Part shown: positions 15,916 through 23,560 of the stretch, piece after piece
Layout of the letters: each line of letters begins with the position of its first letter
Numbering within the stretch: position 1 is the first letter of the stretch
NCBI GenBank assembly: GCA_943192975.1
Contig: CALPCJ010000013.1
Coordinates: forward strand, 1-64,000
DNA: 64,000 nucleotides
Source of the DNA: Senimuribacter intestinalis
Lineage (GTDB): Bacteria > Bacillota > Clostridia > Peptostreptococcales > Anaerovoracaceae
Direction of reading: 5' to 3'
Made by a program: the position numbers and the translations under genes
Notes under the pieces: model-generated
The model's database searches: none
What the model saw: only the letters and a program-made list of their open reading frames with translations
Told to the model about the DNA's origin: nothing

Positions 15916-17211
15916 TTATGCCAGATCTTTACCATCTGCTTTATCCTGCGGTCTTCCTACTGTCTTTGCCAGAATGACATATAAAAGTCCTGCTGCAATA
16001 ATTCCCTGCGCAAAAGGAACGCCATAAGGAATGAATTTGATCACAGCATAGCCCGCCAGCCAGGATACAATCCCAAGCCAGTTGAAGCCGTCTGCAGTCT
16101 TGTAATTCTCCGGTTTTGCTTTATTGACAATCCAGTAATCCGCTAAAATCACGCCCATAGTCGGCAGCATTAAATCTCCCAGCACATATAAAAAGCTTTC
16201 AAAATGAGAAGCAAAGCCCAGCAGCGCACAGATTGTTCCAAGAACACCGGAAATCATTGTCGCTGCGGCCCTCTTGTTATCTTTCAAATTAAACATCATA
16301 ACTGCATTGATGCCTCCGGAATAGGCATTGGTCGTGTTCGTTGTCCATGTAGCAGCAATCAAAACCAGCATGCCCAGAACCGGGATTCCGATTTCACAGA
16401 ACACAATTGTAATATCATACTGCTGTGCAACCTTTGTCATAATAGCGCCAAGTACAATCATCAAAATGCCTGCCGGCGCAACACCGATGGAACTGGAAAG
16501 AATGGTATCTTTACGGGTTGCCTGATATCTTGTAATATCTGATGCCGCAAGACAGCCTGCCGCCATAAAGCTAACAGTCAGTACTATGCCATCTACAAAG
16601 GACATGGTAATCTCCGCCGGATCCACATTCAGCGCTGAAGTGCCATATTTATTCACCGCGATAATAGTTCCAACAATGGTGATTACAAACAGGGCAGGAA
16701 CCGCAATCCTATTCAGTTTATCCAAGGCATTGATTCCATATACTGCCGTAACCAGCATGATAATCCCCCATACAGTGGAAGACAGCCATACCGGAACATC
16801 CAGTCCAAAAAACTCCGACATCAAATTAGAGAAAGCATTTCCGCACACGTCGTTTTGGACAGCAAACCAGCCAATCATAGAAATAAAGATCAAAGTGCTG
16901 ATGATAAAGCGGGAGCCCTTTTTTCCAAAGCCGCCTAATGTCGTCATACAGGTTGGAACTCCCAGATCGCTTCCGATAATGCCCATAAGACTAAAGAGTA
17001 CGATTACAATAATATAACCGATAATACCAGAAATAATTGCAAGATGAAGCGGCATTGCACCTGCCAGTATTCCGCCCAGAAGCAGGCTTGGAACACAAAT
17101 CATAATGCCCGCCTGCATAAAAGCTACGGATATCCAGCTTTTTCTTTCTTCCATGGGAACTTCCGTCAGCGTGGTCGTTTCCATAGTGTTTTTCTTTTTC
17201 TCGTCACTCAT
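15916..17211 (-). CDS. NCS1-family permease (cytosine/purine permease, CodB-like)
   Basis: 431-residue polytopic membrane protein. After a charged cytoplasmic N-tail of about 25 residues come around 12 hydrophobic helices; features shared with CodB are the early SWISVAFMQAGIMICVPSLLLGG segment, SDLGVPTCMTTLGGFG and the AADITRYQATRKD-like loop. It imports a nucleobase, hydantoin or related small molecule with a cation. It sits downstream of a PucR-type regulator, a family that often controls purine or amino-acid catabolism. A perfect 15-base palindrome lies in the intervening gap. No catabolic enzyme for a base is present in the window, so the substrate is open. Confidence 0.82.
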   Translation of the reverse strand: MSDEKKKNTMETTTLTEVPMEERKSWISVAFMQAGIMICVPSLLLGGILAGAMPLHLAIISGIIGYIIVIVLFSLMGIIGSDLGVPTCMTTLGGFGKKGSRFIISTLIFISMIGWFAVQNDVCGNAFSNLMSEFFGLDVPVWLSSTVWGIIMLVTAVYGINALDKLNRIAVPALFVITIVGTIIAVNKYGTSALNVDPAEITMSFVDGIVLTVSFMAAGCLAASDITRYQATRKDTILSSSIGVAPAGILMIVLGAIMTKVAQQYDITIVFCEIGIPVLGMLVLIAATWTTNTTNAYSGGINAVMMFNLKDNKRAAATMISGVLGTICALLGFASHFESFLYVLGDLMLPTMGVILADYWIVNKAKPENYKTADGFNWLGIVSWLAGYAVIKFIPYGVPFAQGIIAAGLLYVILAKTVGRPQDKADGKDLA

Positions 17212-17295
17212 AAGAAAACCTCCTTAGTTTTCCCTGATTTTACAGAAAATTAATTCAGTTTTCTTTGTACTGGTTTTAATTATGACAGGATTTTT

Positions 17296-17310
17296 TTGTA
17301 ATTATTACAA
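17296..17310. promoter_or_regulatory. Perfect 15-base palindrome upstream of NCS1 permease
   Basis: TTGTAATTATTACAA has 7-base arms around one central base. It lies between the end of the PucR regulator gene and the permease start, about 85 bases from the ATG, a suitable place for an operator. On neither strand does it have a terminator-like T-tract after a GC-rich stem. Confidence 0.5.
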
Positions 17311-17324
17311 GCCCTATACTTCGA

Positions 17325-18482
17325 TTAGATTTCCCGATTTAGCAGGATTCTGAGTTTAACTGCAATTGCAATGGTTTCGTTGAACTTAATGGTATCATTT
17401 TCCATATTCAGCGCACTCTTGATACGATTAATCCTATATCTTATGGTGTTGACATGCTGGTTCATCATCTCCGCTGTCAGCTTGAAATCTCCGGAGTTAG
17501 CCACATAGTTCTCCACGGTCAGTATCATTTCCGGAAGGTTTTCCTCGGTAATCTTTGTTCTGAGCGCCTCTAGGTAAGCATCATAGTAATCTTCCGCTTC
17601 CTGCGTATCCTTCACTGCCGTTAAAAGCTGAATCGACGAAAGGGCATCATAGGTTTTTACAGTCATATCCATAGCCTTGGCAGTTTCCAGGGCAAGTCTT
17701 GCTTCCTCCAGCGCCTTGCCGCAGTCTTTTCTTGGAAATGCCCGGCTGTAGCCGATGACGGGATTGTCCAGAAATTCTTTGATTCTGACAAGACATGCAT
17801 TTAAAGTCTGCTGAAGCCGCTCTTTGTTGTCCTCACTGAGCAGAATAATCATTCCCTGCTCAGTTCTGACGAAAATATCATTTTCTCTGTTGAGATAATA
17901 ACTTTGCAGTTCCAGCCTGGCGATATCCGAATTGAAGCCGCCCTGAATAAATATCCCTCTAATGTACTGCTTTACTGTAGGCTTGATACTGTAAAGTACT
18001 TCGCTGCGTTCTGTATCGTTTAGGCTCTCGTACATAATCTTATCCAGTCGAAGTTTATTAATAGTATTGTAAGTATCGAAGGTAATATAGCTGTGCACTG
18101 TATCAATAATCACCGTGTAAGGATATTCCTCTGGTATGAGTATTAAAGGAAAGTCATTATCCTCGCACAGTTTTAGAACCTGCGGCGTCAAAAGGTTTAC
18201 TCTATCGTCCGTAACAATTAAAAGCCCTGCAGATTCAGAGTGAATCAGACATTCCAGATAATAGCGAAGTTCACAATCATCTTTCTCACTGCGGAACTGT
18301 TCCAGACACGTAATGAATAAATCCCCCTCGCAAAGAATTTTGCGCTCCAAAAGATCGGGCACGCAGGGGCAATCAAAGACTGATATTCGCTTCACTTTTC
18401 TATGAAGTCCCTCTCTCCCCGCCAGCACCTTCCTGTTTTCAAAAAGTTTGTCTTTCAAAAGCGCACCGATTTCTATATTCAC
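17325..18482 (-). CDS. PucR/CdaR-family transcriptional regulator
   Basis: 385-residue regulator. The N-terminal PucR domain (about residues 1-120: IGALLKDKLFENRKVLAGREGL, ISVFDCPCVPDLL, GDLFITCL) likely senses a metabolite; a GGDEF-like middle segment follows; the C-terminal HTH_30 helix-turn-helix (LTAEMMNQHVNTIRYRINRIK) binds DNA. GTG start chosen, with AAAGGAG 8 bases upstream. The gene is 113 bases upstream of the NCS1 permease on the same strand and probably controls it. It is preceded by the phosphatase gene with a 40-base gap. Confidence 0.88.
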   Translation of the reverse strand: MNIEIGALLKDKLFENRKVLAGREGLHRKVKRISVFDCPCVPDLLERKILCEGDLFITCLEQFRSEKDDCELRYYLECLIHSESAGLLIVTDDRVNLLTPQVLKLCEDNDFPLILIPEEYPYTVIIDTVHSYITFDTYNTINKLRLDKIMYESLNDTERSEVLYSIKPTVKQYIRGIFIQGGFNSDIARLELQSYYLNRENDIFVRTEQGMIILLSEDNKERLQQTLNACLVRIKEFLDNPVIGYSRAFPRKDCGKALEEARLALETAKAMDMTVKTYDALSSIQLLTAVKDTQEAEDYYDAYLEALRTKITEENLPEMILTVENYVANSGDFKLTAEMMNQHVNTIRYRINRIKSALNMENDTIKFNETIAIAVKLRILLNREI

Positions 18483-18522
18483 TGCAATTCTCCTTTTGTT
18501 TTTCAGAGTAGGCTTATACTAA

Positions 18523-18990
18523 TTACAACTGCAAATTTTGTTTAGCAAGGGACTGCAAAAACGCCTGGCATCCTGCTACAACATCATCGTAGGTTTCGTC
18601 AAAATTCCCCGTATACCATGGATCTGCAATATCCCGATCCTTTCCGGCAAATCCCAGCAGCATGTGTACTTTATTATAGGGATCTGCACTGATAATACGA
18701 GACAATCCTCTTTTATTTTCTCTATCCATCAAAATCAGATAGTCAAATTCCTCATAGTCTTTTTTCGTCACCTGGCGAGCCTGCCGTTTCTCAAAGGCAA
18801 TGCCCTGTTCCCGCAGCTTCGCTTTGGTTCCTCTATGGATATCGTTGCCGATTTCCTCGCGGCTGGTGGCTGCAGATGCGATTTCAAATTCCGCTTCACA
18901 GCCCGCCTTGCGGACCATATCTTTCATTACGTATTCAGCCATTGGCGAACGGCAAATATTGCCGTGGCAGATGAAAAGCACTTTTATCAT
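18523..18990 (-). CDS. Low-molecular-weight protein tyrosine phosphatase
   Basis: 155 residues, usual length for the family. The active-site P-loop CHGNICRS (Cys8, Arg14) is at the N-terminus and the general-acid motif DPWYTGNFDETYDDV is near residue 122. Dephosphorylates tyrosine (or arginine) residues in the cytoplasm. SD GGAGG is 12 bases from the ATG. It marks the last intact core gene before the accessory region that begins with an integrase remnant. Confidence 0.92.
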   Translation of the reverse strand: MIKVLFICHGNICRSPMAEYVMKDMVRKAGCEAEFEIASAATSREEIGNDIHRGTKAKLREQGIAFEKRQARQVTKKDYEEFDYLILMDRENKRGLSRIISADPYNKVHMLLGFAGKDRDIADPWYTGNFDETYDDVVAGCQAFLQSLAKQNLQL

Positions 18991-19094
18991 AATCTCTATA
19001 TTCCTCCAGAAGTCTGCAAGTCCTTGATTTTACTAACTTTTTCAGACTTTCGATTTTTCTTCAATTCTTCATAAGTTTCTATAAATCTATGTAA

Positions 19095-19115
19095 CTACAC
19101 CCCTTGGTGGTGTAG
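19095..19115. other. Hairpin at the edge of the accessory region
   Basis: CTACACC (19095-19101) and GGTGTAG (19109-19115) form a 7-base stem. It lies between the phosphatase and the integrase remnant, so it could be a terminator or part of an old attachment site; neither can be shown from one window. Confidence 0.3.
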
Positions 19116-19188
19116 TAATTAGCGTAGTAAACTCAAGATACTACCACCATATTTGCTGCTTATCCAACAGCAAAATCCCTGTCTTTTT

Positions 19189-19434
19189 TCATTTCAGGGG
19201 GGCTGGCGAAACTGTGAAATTTTCGCCATCTGTTCCGCAGCGTGTGCGTAGCTTGCATGGGTGTAAACATTGAGCGTCACGCCTGCACCGGAGTGACCCC
19301 ATGCCGTCCTTTTGCAGCTTTGCAAACCACTGTTTTGCATCGGATACCTTGACGGTGCTGATTTTGCGATAGCCAAAATCCTCTTTTTTGACCAGATTCA
19401 AAACAAAATTATAGCCAAAATGAGCCTTCGACAC
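19189..19434 (-). pseudogene. Tyrosine integrase remnant (Tn916-type), deleted and frameshifted
   Basis: Two pieces of a phage/ICE integrase survive. The first (19434 to about 19310) contains ISTVKVSDAKQWFAKLQKDG, matching the core-binding domain of Tn916-like integrases. The second, in the +1-shifted frame (about 19300 to 19194), contains GHSGAGVTLNVYTHASYAHA, the C-terminal catalytic helix with the active-site Tyr. The entire middle with the RHR catalytic residues is deleted. It is placed, as in ICEs, at the outer edge of the element, next to a Fic gene. Confidence 0.85.
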
Positions 19435-19451
19435 TTTGGAAATCCGTCTTC

Positions 19452-20342
19452 TTAATAAGCAATCCTGAAATAGTCCAAGTATGCTTTATATTTGTCCTGC
19501 GCGTTCAGACAGGTATCAGTCAAATAACTCTTTTCATTGTTCCATTCTTTCAATCCTCGGTAATAGAACATCTTCAGATTATCCTCTATGATGAATGGAA
19601 CAATATCATATTTCAGGCATTCTTTGAACATAATCAATCTGCCTACACGACCGTTGCCGTCTTGGAACGGATGGATTCGCTCAAACTTCACATGGAAATC
19701 CAGAATATCTTCAAAAGTCTTTTCTTCCTTGGCATTGTATTCTGCCAGCAACGCTTTCATCTTATCGGCAACTTCTTCCGGAAGGGCGGTATCCATGCCG
19801 CCAACCTCATTCGGAAGCTTCTTGTAGTCGCCAATTGCAAACCAATCTTTTCTGGAATCACTGGTTCCATTCTTCAGGATTAGATGAAGTTCCTTAATTA
19901 ACTTCTCAGTTAGTGTCGTTTTTGCGTTCTCAATAATCATGTCAATACAGCGAAAATGATTTGCTGTTTCAATAACATCGTCAACATTGAGAACTTCATT
20001 TTCCACACCGATCGTATTGGTTTCAAAAATATATCGGGTCTGATCGTGAGTCAGACGACTACCTTCGATGTGGTTTGAGTTGTATGTCAAATCAATCTGC
20101 GTCTTATGATAAATACCACCAGAGTATTTGCTTGCTTTCTGCTCTTTCAGAATATCCAACAGAGTAATCGGTTCCTCTTTTCTCTTGTTGGCACGCTCTG
20201 GTTTTCCTGCATTTTCGGGAATATTCCAAGTCTTGCCGGTAAGAAAGGCTCCATTCACACGTCCTTGGGCGCAATAGTTTCTAACACTACGCTCTGACAC
20301 ATCCCATTTTTTTGCTATCTCAGTAACCGAAAGGTATCGCAT
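19452..20342 (-). CDS. HTH-Fic protein (AMPylase family, class II) 1
   Basis: 296-residue Fic-domain protein that would transfer AMP (or a similar group) to a target protein. The N-terminal 50 residues form a MerR-like helix-turn-helix (LSVTEIAKKWDVSERSVRNYC). The inhibitory helix motif SNHIEG (near residue 88-93) fits the [S/T]xxxE[G/N] pattern and precedes the Fic domain, so the enzyme should be self-inhibited. The catalytic motif HPFQDGNGRVGR (near 224) is intact. No separate antitoxin is adjacent. The promoter region holds several CGGCAAAA repeats. It sits just inside the decayed integrative element. A second, differently diverged copy lies at 22280-23173. Confidence 0.92.
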   Translation of the reverse strand: MRYLSVTEIAKKWDVSERSVRNYCAQGRVNGAFLTGKTWNIPENAGKPERANKRKEEPITLLDILKEQKASKYSGGIYHKTQIDLTYNSNHIEGSRLTHDQTRYIFETNTIGVENEVLNVDDVIETANHFRCIDMIIENAKTTLTEKLIKELHLILKNGTSDSRKDWFAIGDYKKLPNEVGGMDTALPEEVADKMKALLAEYNAKEEKTFEDILDFHVKFERIHPFQDGNGRVGRLIMFKECLKYDIVPFIIEDNLKMFYYRGLKEWNNEKSYLTDTCLNAQDKYKAYLDYFRIAY

Positions 20343-20394
20343 CTGCTATCCTCCGTCATAAATCAAATCAAAGAACTACACTAATCTACTGTAT

Positions 20395-20457
20395 AGTATA
20401 TCATATTATCGGCAAAAACATCAACATATTTTCGGCAAAACTATTATATTTTTGCCG
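20395..20457 (-). promoter_or_regulatory. Promoter with repeated operator sites ahead of Fic gene 1
   Basis: Minus-strand TTGATG (20419-20424), 18-base spacer, TATACT (20395-20400). Three copies of CGGCAAAA(A) lie in and just upstream: two direct copies (20410-20417 and 20433-20440) and one inverted (20449-20457), the last two forming an 8-base inverted repeat. The first copy is inside the promoter spacer. This arrangement suits repression by the protein's own HTH domain. Confidence 0.6.
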
Positions 20458-20555
20458 CCACAGGAAGTTTGGTTTTGTCGCTTACCCATCACACTAAATT
20501 ACAGAAAAGTGTGATTCACTGCCCATAGCGATAACTCTACGTATGTACCTATAAT

Positions 20556-20622
20556 AAACCACCGGTACAGCCGATGGTTTTCGTTCTACAAAGAAACAGG
20601 AAATCTTTTCTTGATTTCCTGT
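20556..20622 (-). terminator. Two hairpins, probable terminator after YciI-like gene
   Basis: Hairpin 1: AAACCACCGG (20556-20565) with CCGATGGTTT (20571-20580). Hairpin 2: perfect ACAGGAAATC (20596-20605) with GATTTCCTGT (20613-20622), followed on the minus strand by TTTCTTTG. Hairpin 2 is the better terminator for the gene ending at 20709. The rest of the 366-base gap between 20343 and 20708 contains only these and the Fic promoter. Confidence 0.55.
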
Positions 20623-20708
20623 CTTGGTGTGCCGTTCCATGTAGCGGCGGTTATTCAGTTTCCATACAAGCCGGATTTTATTTGCCCCAGTGTTGTTCCT
20701 TTTCGCAA

Positions 20709-21008
20709 TTACAACAAGTAATTATTTTCCCGGTTTGCAATCTGCAAACCAACTAATTTGTAGGTTGCATATCCTCCCATAACCAGCGGCTCTGCTTTGC
20801 AAATTTCTTCTGCTTCTTCACGGCTCTCTGTTTTTAGGATATACATACCTGCCATTCCCGGATAACCTTTAAAGACACCGCAGATTTCCAGTTTTCCCTC
20901 ATCGTCCAACCGTCTTATGTTCTCAACGTGTTCCATAACTACCTGTTTTGTCATTTTATTATAGGTCTTGCTTTTCTCAATCATCATCATGTACATCAAT
21001 TTTTCCAT
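20709..21008 (-). CDS. YCII-related small protein
   Basis: 99-residue protein with the ferredoxin-like YCII fold pattern: MYMMMIEKSKTYNKMTKQVVMEHVENIRRLDDEG at the N-terminus with a central His, GVFKGYPGMAGMYILKTESREEAEEICKAEP in the middle. Homologues are small enzymes or dimeric accessory proteins of unclear reaction. SD AAAGGAG is 8 bases before the ATG and the frame is intact, so unlike its neighbours it seems functional. It lies inside the element remnant and may be cargo. Confidence 0.7.
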   Translation of the reverse strand: MEKLMYMMMIEKSKTYNKMTKQVVMEHVENIRRLDDEGKLEICGVFKGYPGMAGMYILKTESREEAEEICKAEPLVMGGYATYKLVGLQIANRENNYLL

Positions 21009-21086
21009 ACGATTTTCTCCTTTACATTCTATGGGGATTCACTGAGGGTATTATATTATATTTATCCGGCAATAGCAATCTGTCTG

Positions 21087-21207
21087 TCATTTTCCGGAAG
21101 CAAACTTATAGCCCACGCCTATAACGGTCTTTATGCAGGTAGGTCTCCGGCTCTCCGCTGGTCGCCCGGACAATCGTTTCATAAGGCAAAAGATTAGGAT
21201 TTCTCAT
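21087..21207 (-). pseudogene. Mosaic remnant: ICE small ORF joined to response-regulator tail
   Basis: From the ATG at 21207 the frame reads MRNPNLLPYETIVRATSGEP, the start of a small conserved ORF found after the sigma factor in many Gram-positive ICEs. About 20 codons later, in another frame, the sequence changes to KTVIGVGYKFASGK followed by a stop at 21087, which is the end of an OmpR-type response regulator DNA-binding domain. The joint marks an illegitimate recombination that fused two genes. Confidence 0.65.
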
Positions 21208-21636
21208 GTGAAAGCACCTCCATTTCTTTGTGCAGGAGTTGTAAAGTCCTATGGATTTGATACCCGGTCGTACTCCGGCGGCGTCCGTACATTTCCCCGA
21301 TTTCCCGCTGTGTGTAATGCCTGAAAAAGTAAAGGAAAATGATTTCCCGGTTTTTCTCCGGCAGAGCTAACAGGGCGGCGGCAAGTTTTCCGTTGGTGAG
21401 GATAACTGTCTGACCGCATATCGTAATGGGGTATTCTTCATAGGGTGCTTCAAAATATTCGTCCGTTGTGCCTAAAGGGTAAAACTTTTTTCTGTGAGGT
21501 ATTCAAGGGATATTTCTTTTTTCCGCCGTCTGCTCCTGTCACGCCATGCGTTGATAGCGGCATAGCGAATGACAACTTTGCAAAAGCCATTGAAAGTATA
21601 CATAATATGCTCTTTGTATGCTTCTGTACAAATCAT
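21194..21636 (-). pseudogene. Sigma-70-like factor of an integrative element, frameshifted
   Basis: Starts at the ATG at 21636 with an AAAGGGGGG SD 8 bases upstream. The first frame reads MICTEAYKEHIMYTFNGFCK and on to EYLTEK, then hits a stop. After a run of six A (near 21487) the protein continues in the other frame with FYPLGTTDEYFEAPYEEYP, then LPEKNREIIFLYFFRHYTQR and a region-4 helix-turn-helix (REIGEMYGRRRSTTGYQIHR), ending at 21194. One gene is therefore broken at a poly-A tract. Such small sigma factors accompany excision/integration genes of Tn916/CTnGT-type elements. A -1 slip at the A-run could restore it, but the codon phase is not a canonical slippery site. Confidence 0.8.
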
Positions 21637-21764
21637 AAATGATTCCCCCCTTTCTTCCACATAGGGGAACATGACTTTGTTTTGTGCCATATTGCATTTG
21701 GAACATGGGTAGTTTATCATAGAATAGTGACAAAGGCTGTCACCATTCGGAAAGGAGTTCAAAA

Positions 21765-21868
21765 ATGTCAAAAGCAGAACGGCTTATTGAGATGATGATA
21801 ACAATAAATGCAAAAAAGATTTTACTGTAGGCGAATTGGCAAATGAATTTTCCGTAAAAAATATATGA
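21765..21868 (+). pseudogene. YafY-type HTH regulator, N-terminal fragment, frameshifted
   Basis: ATG at 21765 follows AAAGGAG. The frame reads MSKAERLIEMMITINAKK, the well-known start of WYL/YafY-type regulators, then leaves frame at a run of six A; the other frame continues DFTVGELANEFSVKN, the helix-turn-helix, and stops. Nothing of the WYL domain remains. It is divergent from the sigma factor. The 300 bases from 21869 to 22165 hold no gene, only a hairpin AGCCAGCCCG/CGGACTGGCT at 22047-22076. Confidence 0.75.
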
Positions 21869-22165
21869 ATTGCATCAGCATTATTGCAGTTTGGAAACAA
21901 GTATGAATGAATGAGAGGGATTCCGTTGTCGTCGGCATTGTGGGAATAGTGTGGTGCTGGCAATCTATCTCTTGTTTTTGATTTCTTGCTTCTTTACCGT
22001 GCATGAGCATTTTTCAAGATAGATAATTTTGCAAAGAAACAGGAATAGCCAGCCCGAAAAAATTTACGGACTGGCTGTATCAGCAAAGTAATATTATTGT
22101 TGAATTGTGTGAAATATAGTTATAAAATAATCCATTTTCCTTTTTGACTAGAACCTTCTATTTTT

Positions 22166-22276
22166 TTAATTCCAGATTTTTTCGATTCCACGTCCCCATG
22201 CCTCAATAAAACCAGCTCTGAAAAATGTATTTGTAATCAACGGATTATATGGTCTTGACCCGAAGCCTCTCTTGTA
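22166..22276 (-). pseudogene. C-terminal fragment of RecG-like/AlbA_2 ATP-binding regulator
   Basis: Minus-strand frame reads PYKRGFGSRPYNPLITNTFF and then RAGFIEAWGRGIEKIWN with a stop at 22166. SRPYNPLIxNxFFRAGxIEAWGRGIEKI is the conserved HATPase_c_4 segment of putative DNA-binding (AlbA_2) proteins. Everything upstream of this motif is gone; the fragment directly abuts the end of the second Fic gene. Confidence 0.65.
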
Positions 22277-22279
22277 TGG

Positions 22280-23173
22280 TTATTCTTCCAGAATCATCAA
22301 GTAACGATCCAGTCTTGCATTCACATAACCTGCAAACAGCTTTTCCATTGTACCAAGATTATGCTTTACATGGTATTCATCAAACGCATTGTAATAAAAA
22401 ATGCGATCTGTAAACTTAATGTCAATCGGCGGATATCCGGCTTTCATCAATTCCAAATTCACAAGCAGCCTTCCAGTTCTGCCGTTTCCGTCAATAAAAG
22501 GATGAATCCTCTCAAACTCAATATGAAATCGTGCGAGCCTGCTAATAATATGTTCGCTACTATTTCTATAAGCCTGCAGCAACTGTTCCATCTCAGACTG
22601 GATCAAATATGGCTGTACCGGCTCATGTTTCGTGCCCATAATCCTGACGGGGATTTTTCTGTAAACCCCTCGATCCTGTGGTTTATCTGCCAACACAAGA
22701 TAATGAATCTGCTTGATGATACTCTCCGATAAAGGCGCCTGTTCCTTTACCAGATCCTGCACAAAACCAAACGCCTCTTTATGCCCGACTGCCTCCATAT
22801 GGTCTTTTAACGGCTTCCTGTCAATCGTCAACCCACGCAAAACCATGTCTGTCTCACGCAGGGTCAGCGTATTTCCCTCAATTGCATTAGAGTTATAGGT
22901 ATACTCAATAATGAATTCCTCAGTCAAACGTTCCAGTTCTCCCTCTGTCAGTGGGCGTCTGGAATCTAATTCCATTTTCTTCCTGTCTATGACCGTCAGC
23001 AAACTTTCTGTTGCCTTAAAACGCCCATCCTCTGGCTTTTTCGCCTCTGCCGGAATCATCCAACTACGCCCTTCACGGGTAACACCTAAGATCTTCCCTT
23101 CTGCGCAAAGTATACGCACTCGTCTATCAGAAATCCCCCACTTTTCTGCCGCCTGCTTTACCGTCATATACAT
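22280..23173 (-). CDS. HTH-Fic protein (AMPylase family, class II) 2
   Basis: 297-residue Fic protein with the same plan as the one at 19452-20342: N-terminal helix-turn-helix (MTVKQAAEKWGISDRRVRIL), an inhibitory motif SNAIEG near residue 93, and the catalytic motif HPFIDGNGRTGR near residue 224, all intact. It would AMPylate a protein when the inhibitory Glu is displaced. Sequence identity with the first copy is only moderate, so this is not a recent duplication. Its promoter is spanned by a perfect 12-base inverted repeat, suggesting autorepression. The flanks are decayed genes. Confidence 0.92.
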   Translation of the reverse strand: MYMTVKQAAEKWGISDRRVRILCAEGKILGVTREGRSWMIPAEAKKPEDGRFKATESLLTVIDRKKMELDSRRPLTEGELERLTEEFIIEYTYNSNAIEGNTLTLRETDMVLRGLTIDRKPLKDHMEAVGHKEAFGFVQDLVKEQAPLSESIIKQIHYLVLADKPQDRGVYRKIPVRIMGTKHEPVQPYLIQSEMEQLLQAYRNSSEHIISRLARFHIEFERIHPFIDGNGRTGRLLVNLELMKAGYPPIDIKFTDRIFYYNAFDEYHVKHNLGTMEKLFAGYVNARLDRYLMILEE

Positions 23174-23189
23174 AAAGATTGTACCTCTC

Positions 23190-23228
23190 TTCCGAAAATA
23201 GTATATCCTATTTTCGGAATAATATCAA
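23190..23228 (-). promoter_or_regulatory. Promoter of Fic gene 2 covered by a perfect inverted repeat
   Basis: Minus strand TTGATA (23223-23228), 17-base spacer, TATACT (23200-23205). The repeat TTCCGAAAATAG (23190-23201) / CTATTTTCGGAA (23208-23219) is perfect over 12 bases with a 6-base centre that falls in the -10 element. A further half-site ATTCGGAA lies upstream near 23260. Binding there would block RNA polymerase. Confidence 0.75.
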
Positions 23229-23432
23229 CTTGAAAGGAATAATGTTTTATCGTATTCGGAATAATAAAAACATCCTGATCTGATTAACTCCATGTCCACG
23301 GCACAAGCACACCTTCCTTAAAATTCCAAATCAAGTACCCCCCTACTTGGTCCGTATTCATTTTCACTTCAAAGTGTTCGCAAAGCACCAGATACCCTGC
23401 ATATTTTTTTGATGATACCCACACTTGTCTTT

Positions 23433-23549
23433 TCAATCCCCTCCCAGCTCTTCTGGCAAATTAAATTCATAGATCAGAAAACTACACATGCCGTGTTCTT
23501 CCATTTCTTTAACCTGCGATAATAGAACAGCTTTTTCTTGCAAAGACAT
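23433..23549 (-). pseudogene. Unrecognised short ORF, probably a gene remnant
   Basis: ATG at 23549 opens a 38-codon frame (MSLQEKAVLLSQVKEMEEHG...). Downstream, in another frame (about 23430 to 23285), a second protein-like stretch follows (SSKKYAGYLVLCEHFEVKMN, GGYLIWNFKEGVLVPWTW). They may be two halves of one broken gene. I do not recognise the family. Confidence 0.3.
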
Positions 23550-23560
23550 CTACTAATCGT

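Noticed and set aside
21475..21490. Programmed -1 frameshift in the sigma-like factor
   Set aside because: The A-run is suggestive but the zero-frame codons do not fit the X XXY YYZ pattern and neighbouring genes are also decayed, so mutation is the simpler reading.
21822..22010. 62-codon minus-strand frame
   Set aside because: No SD, low-complexity content and no recognisable motif; overlaps the YafY fragment on the other strand.
22047..22076. Hairpin AGCCAGCCCG/CGGACTGGCT as a terminator
   Set aside because: No intact gene ends nearby in either direction, so a function cannot be supported.
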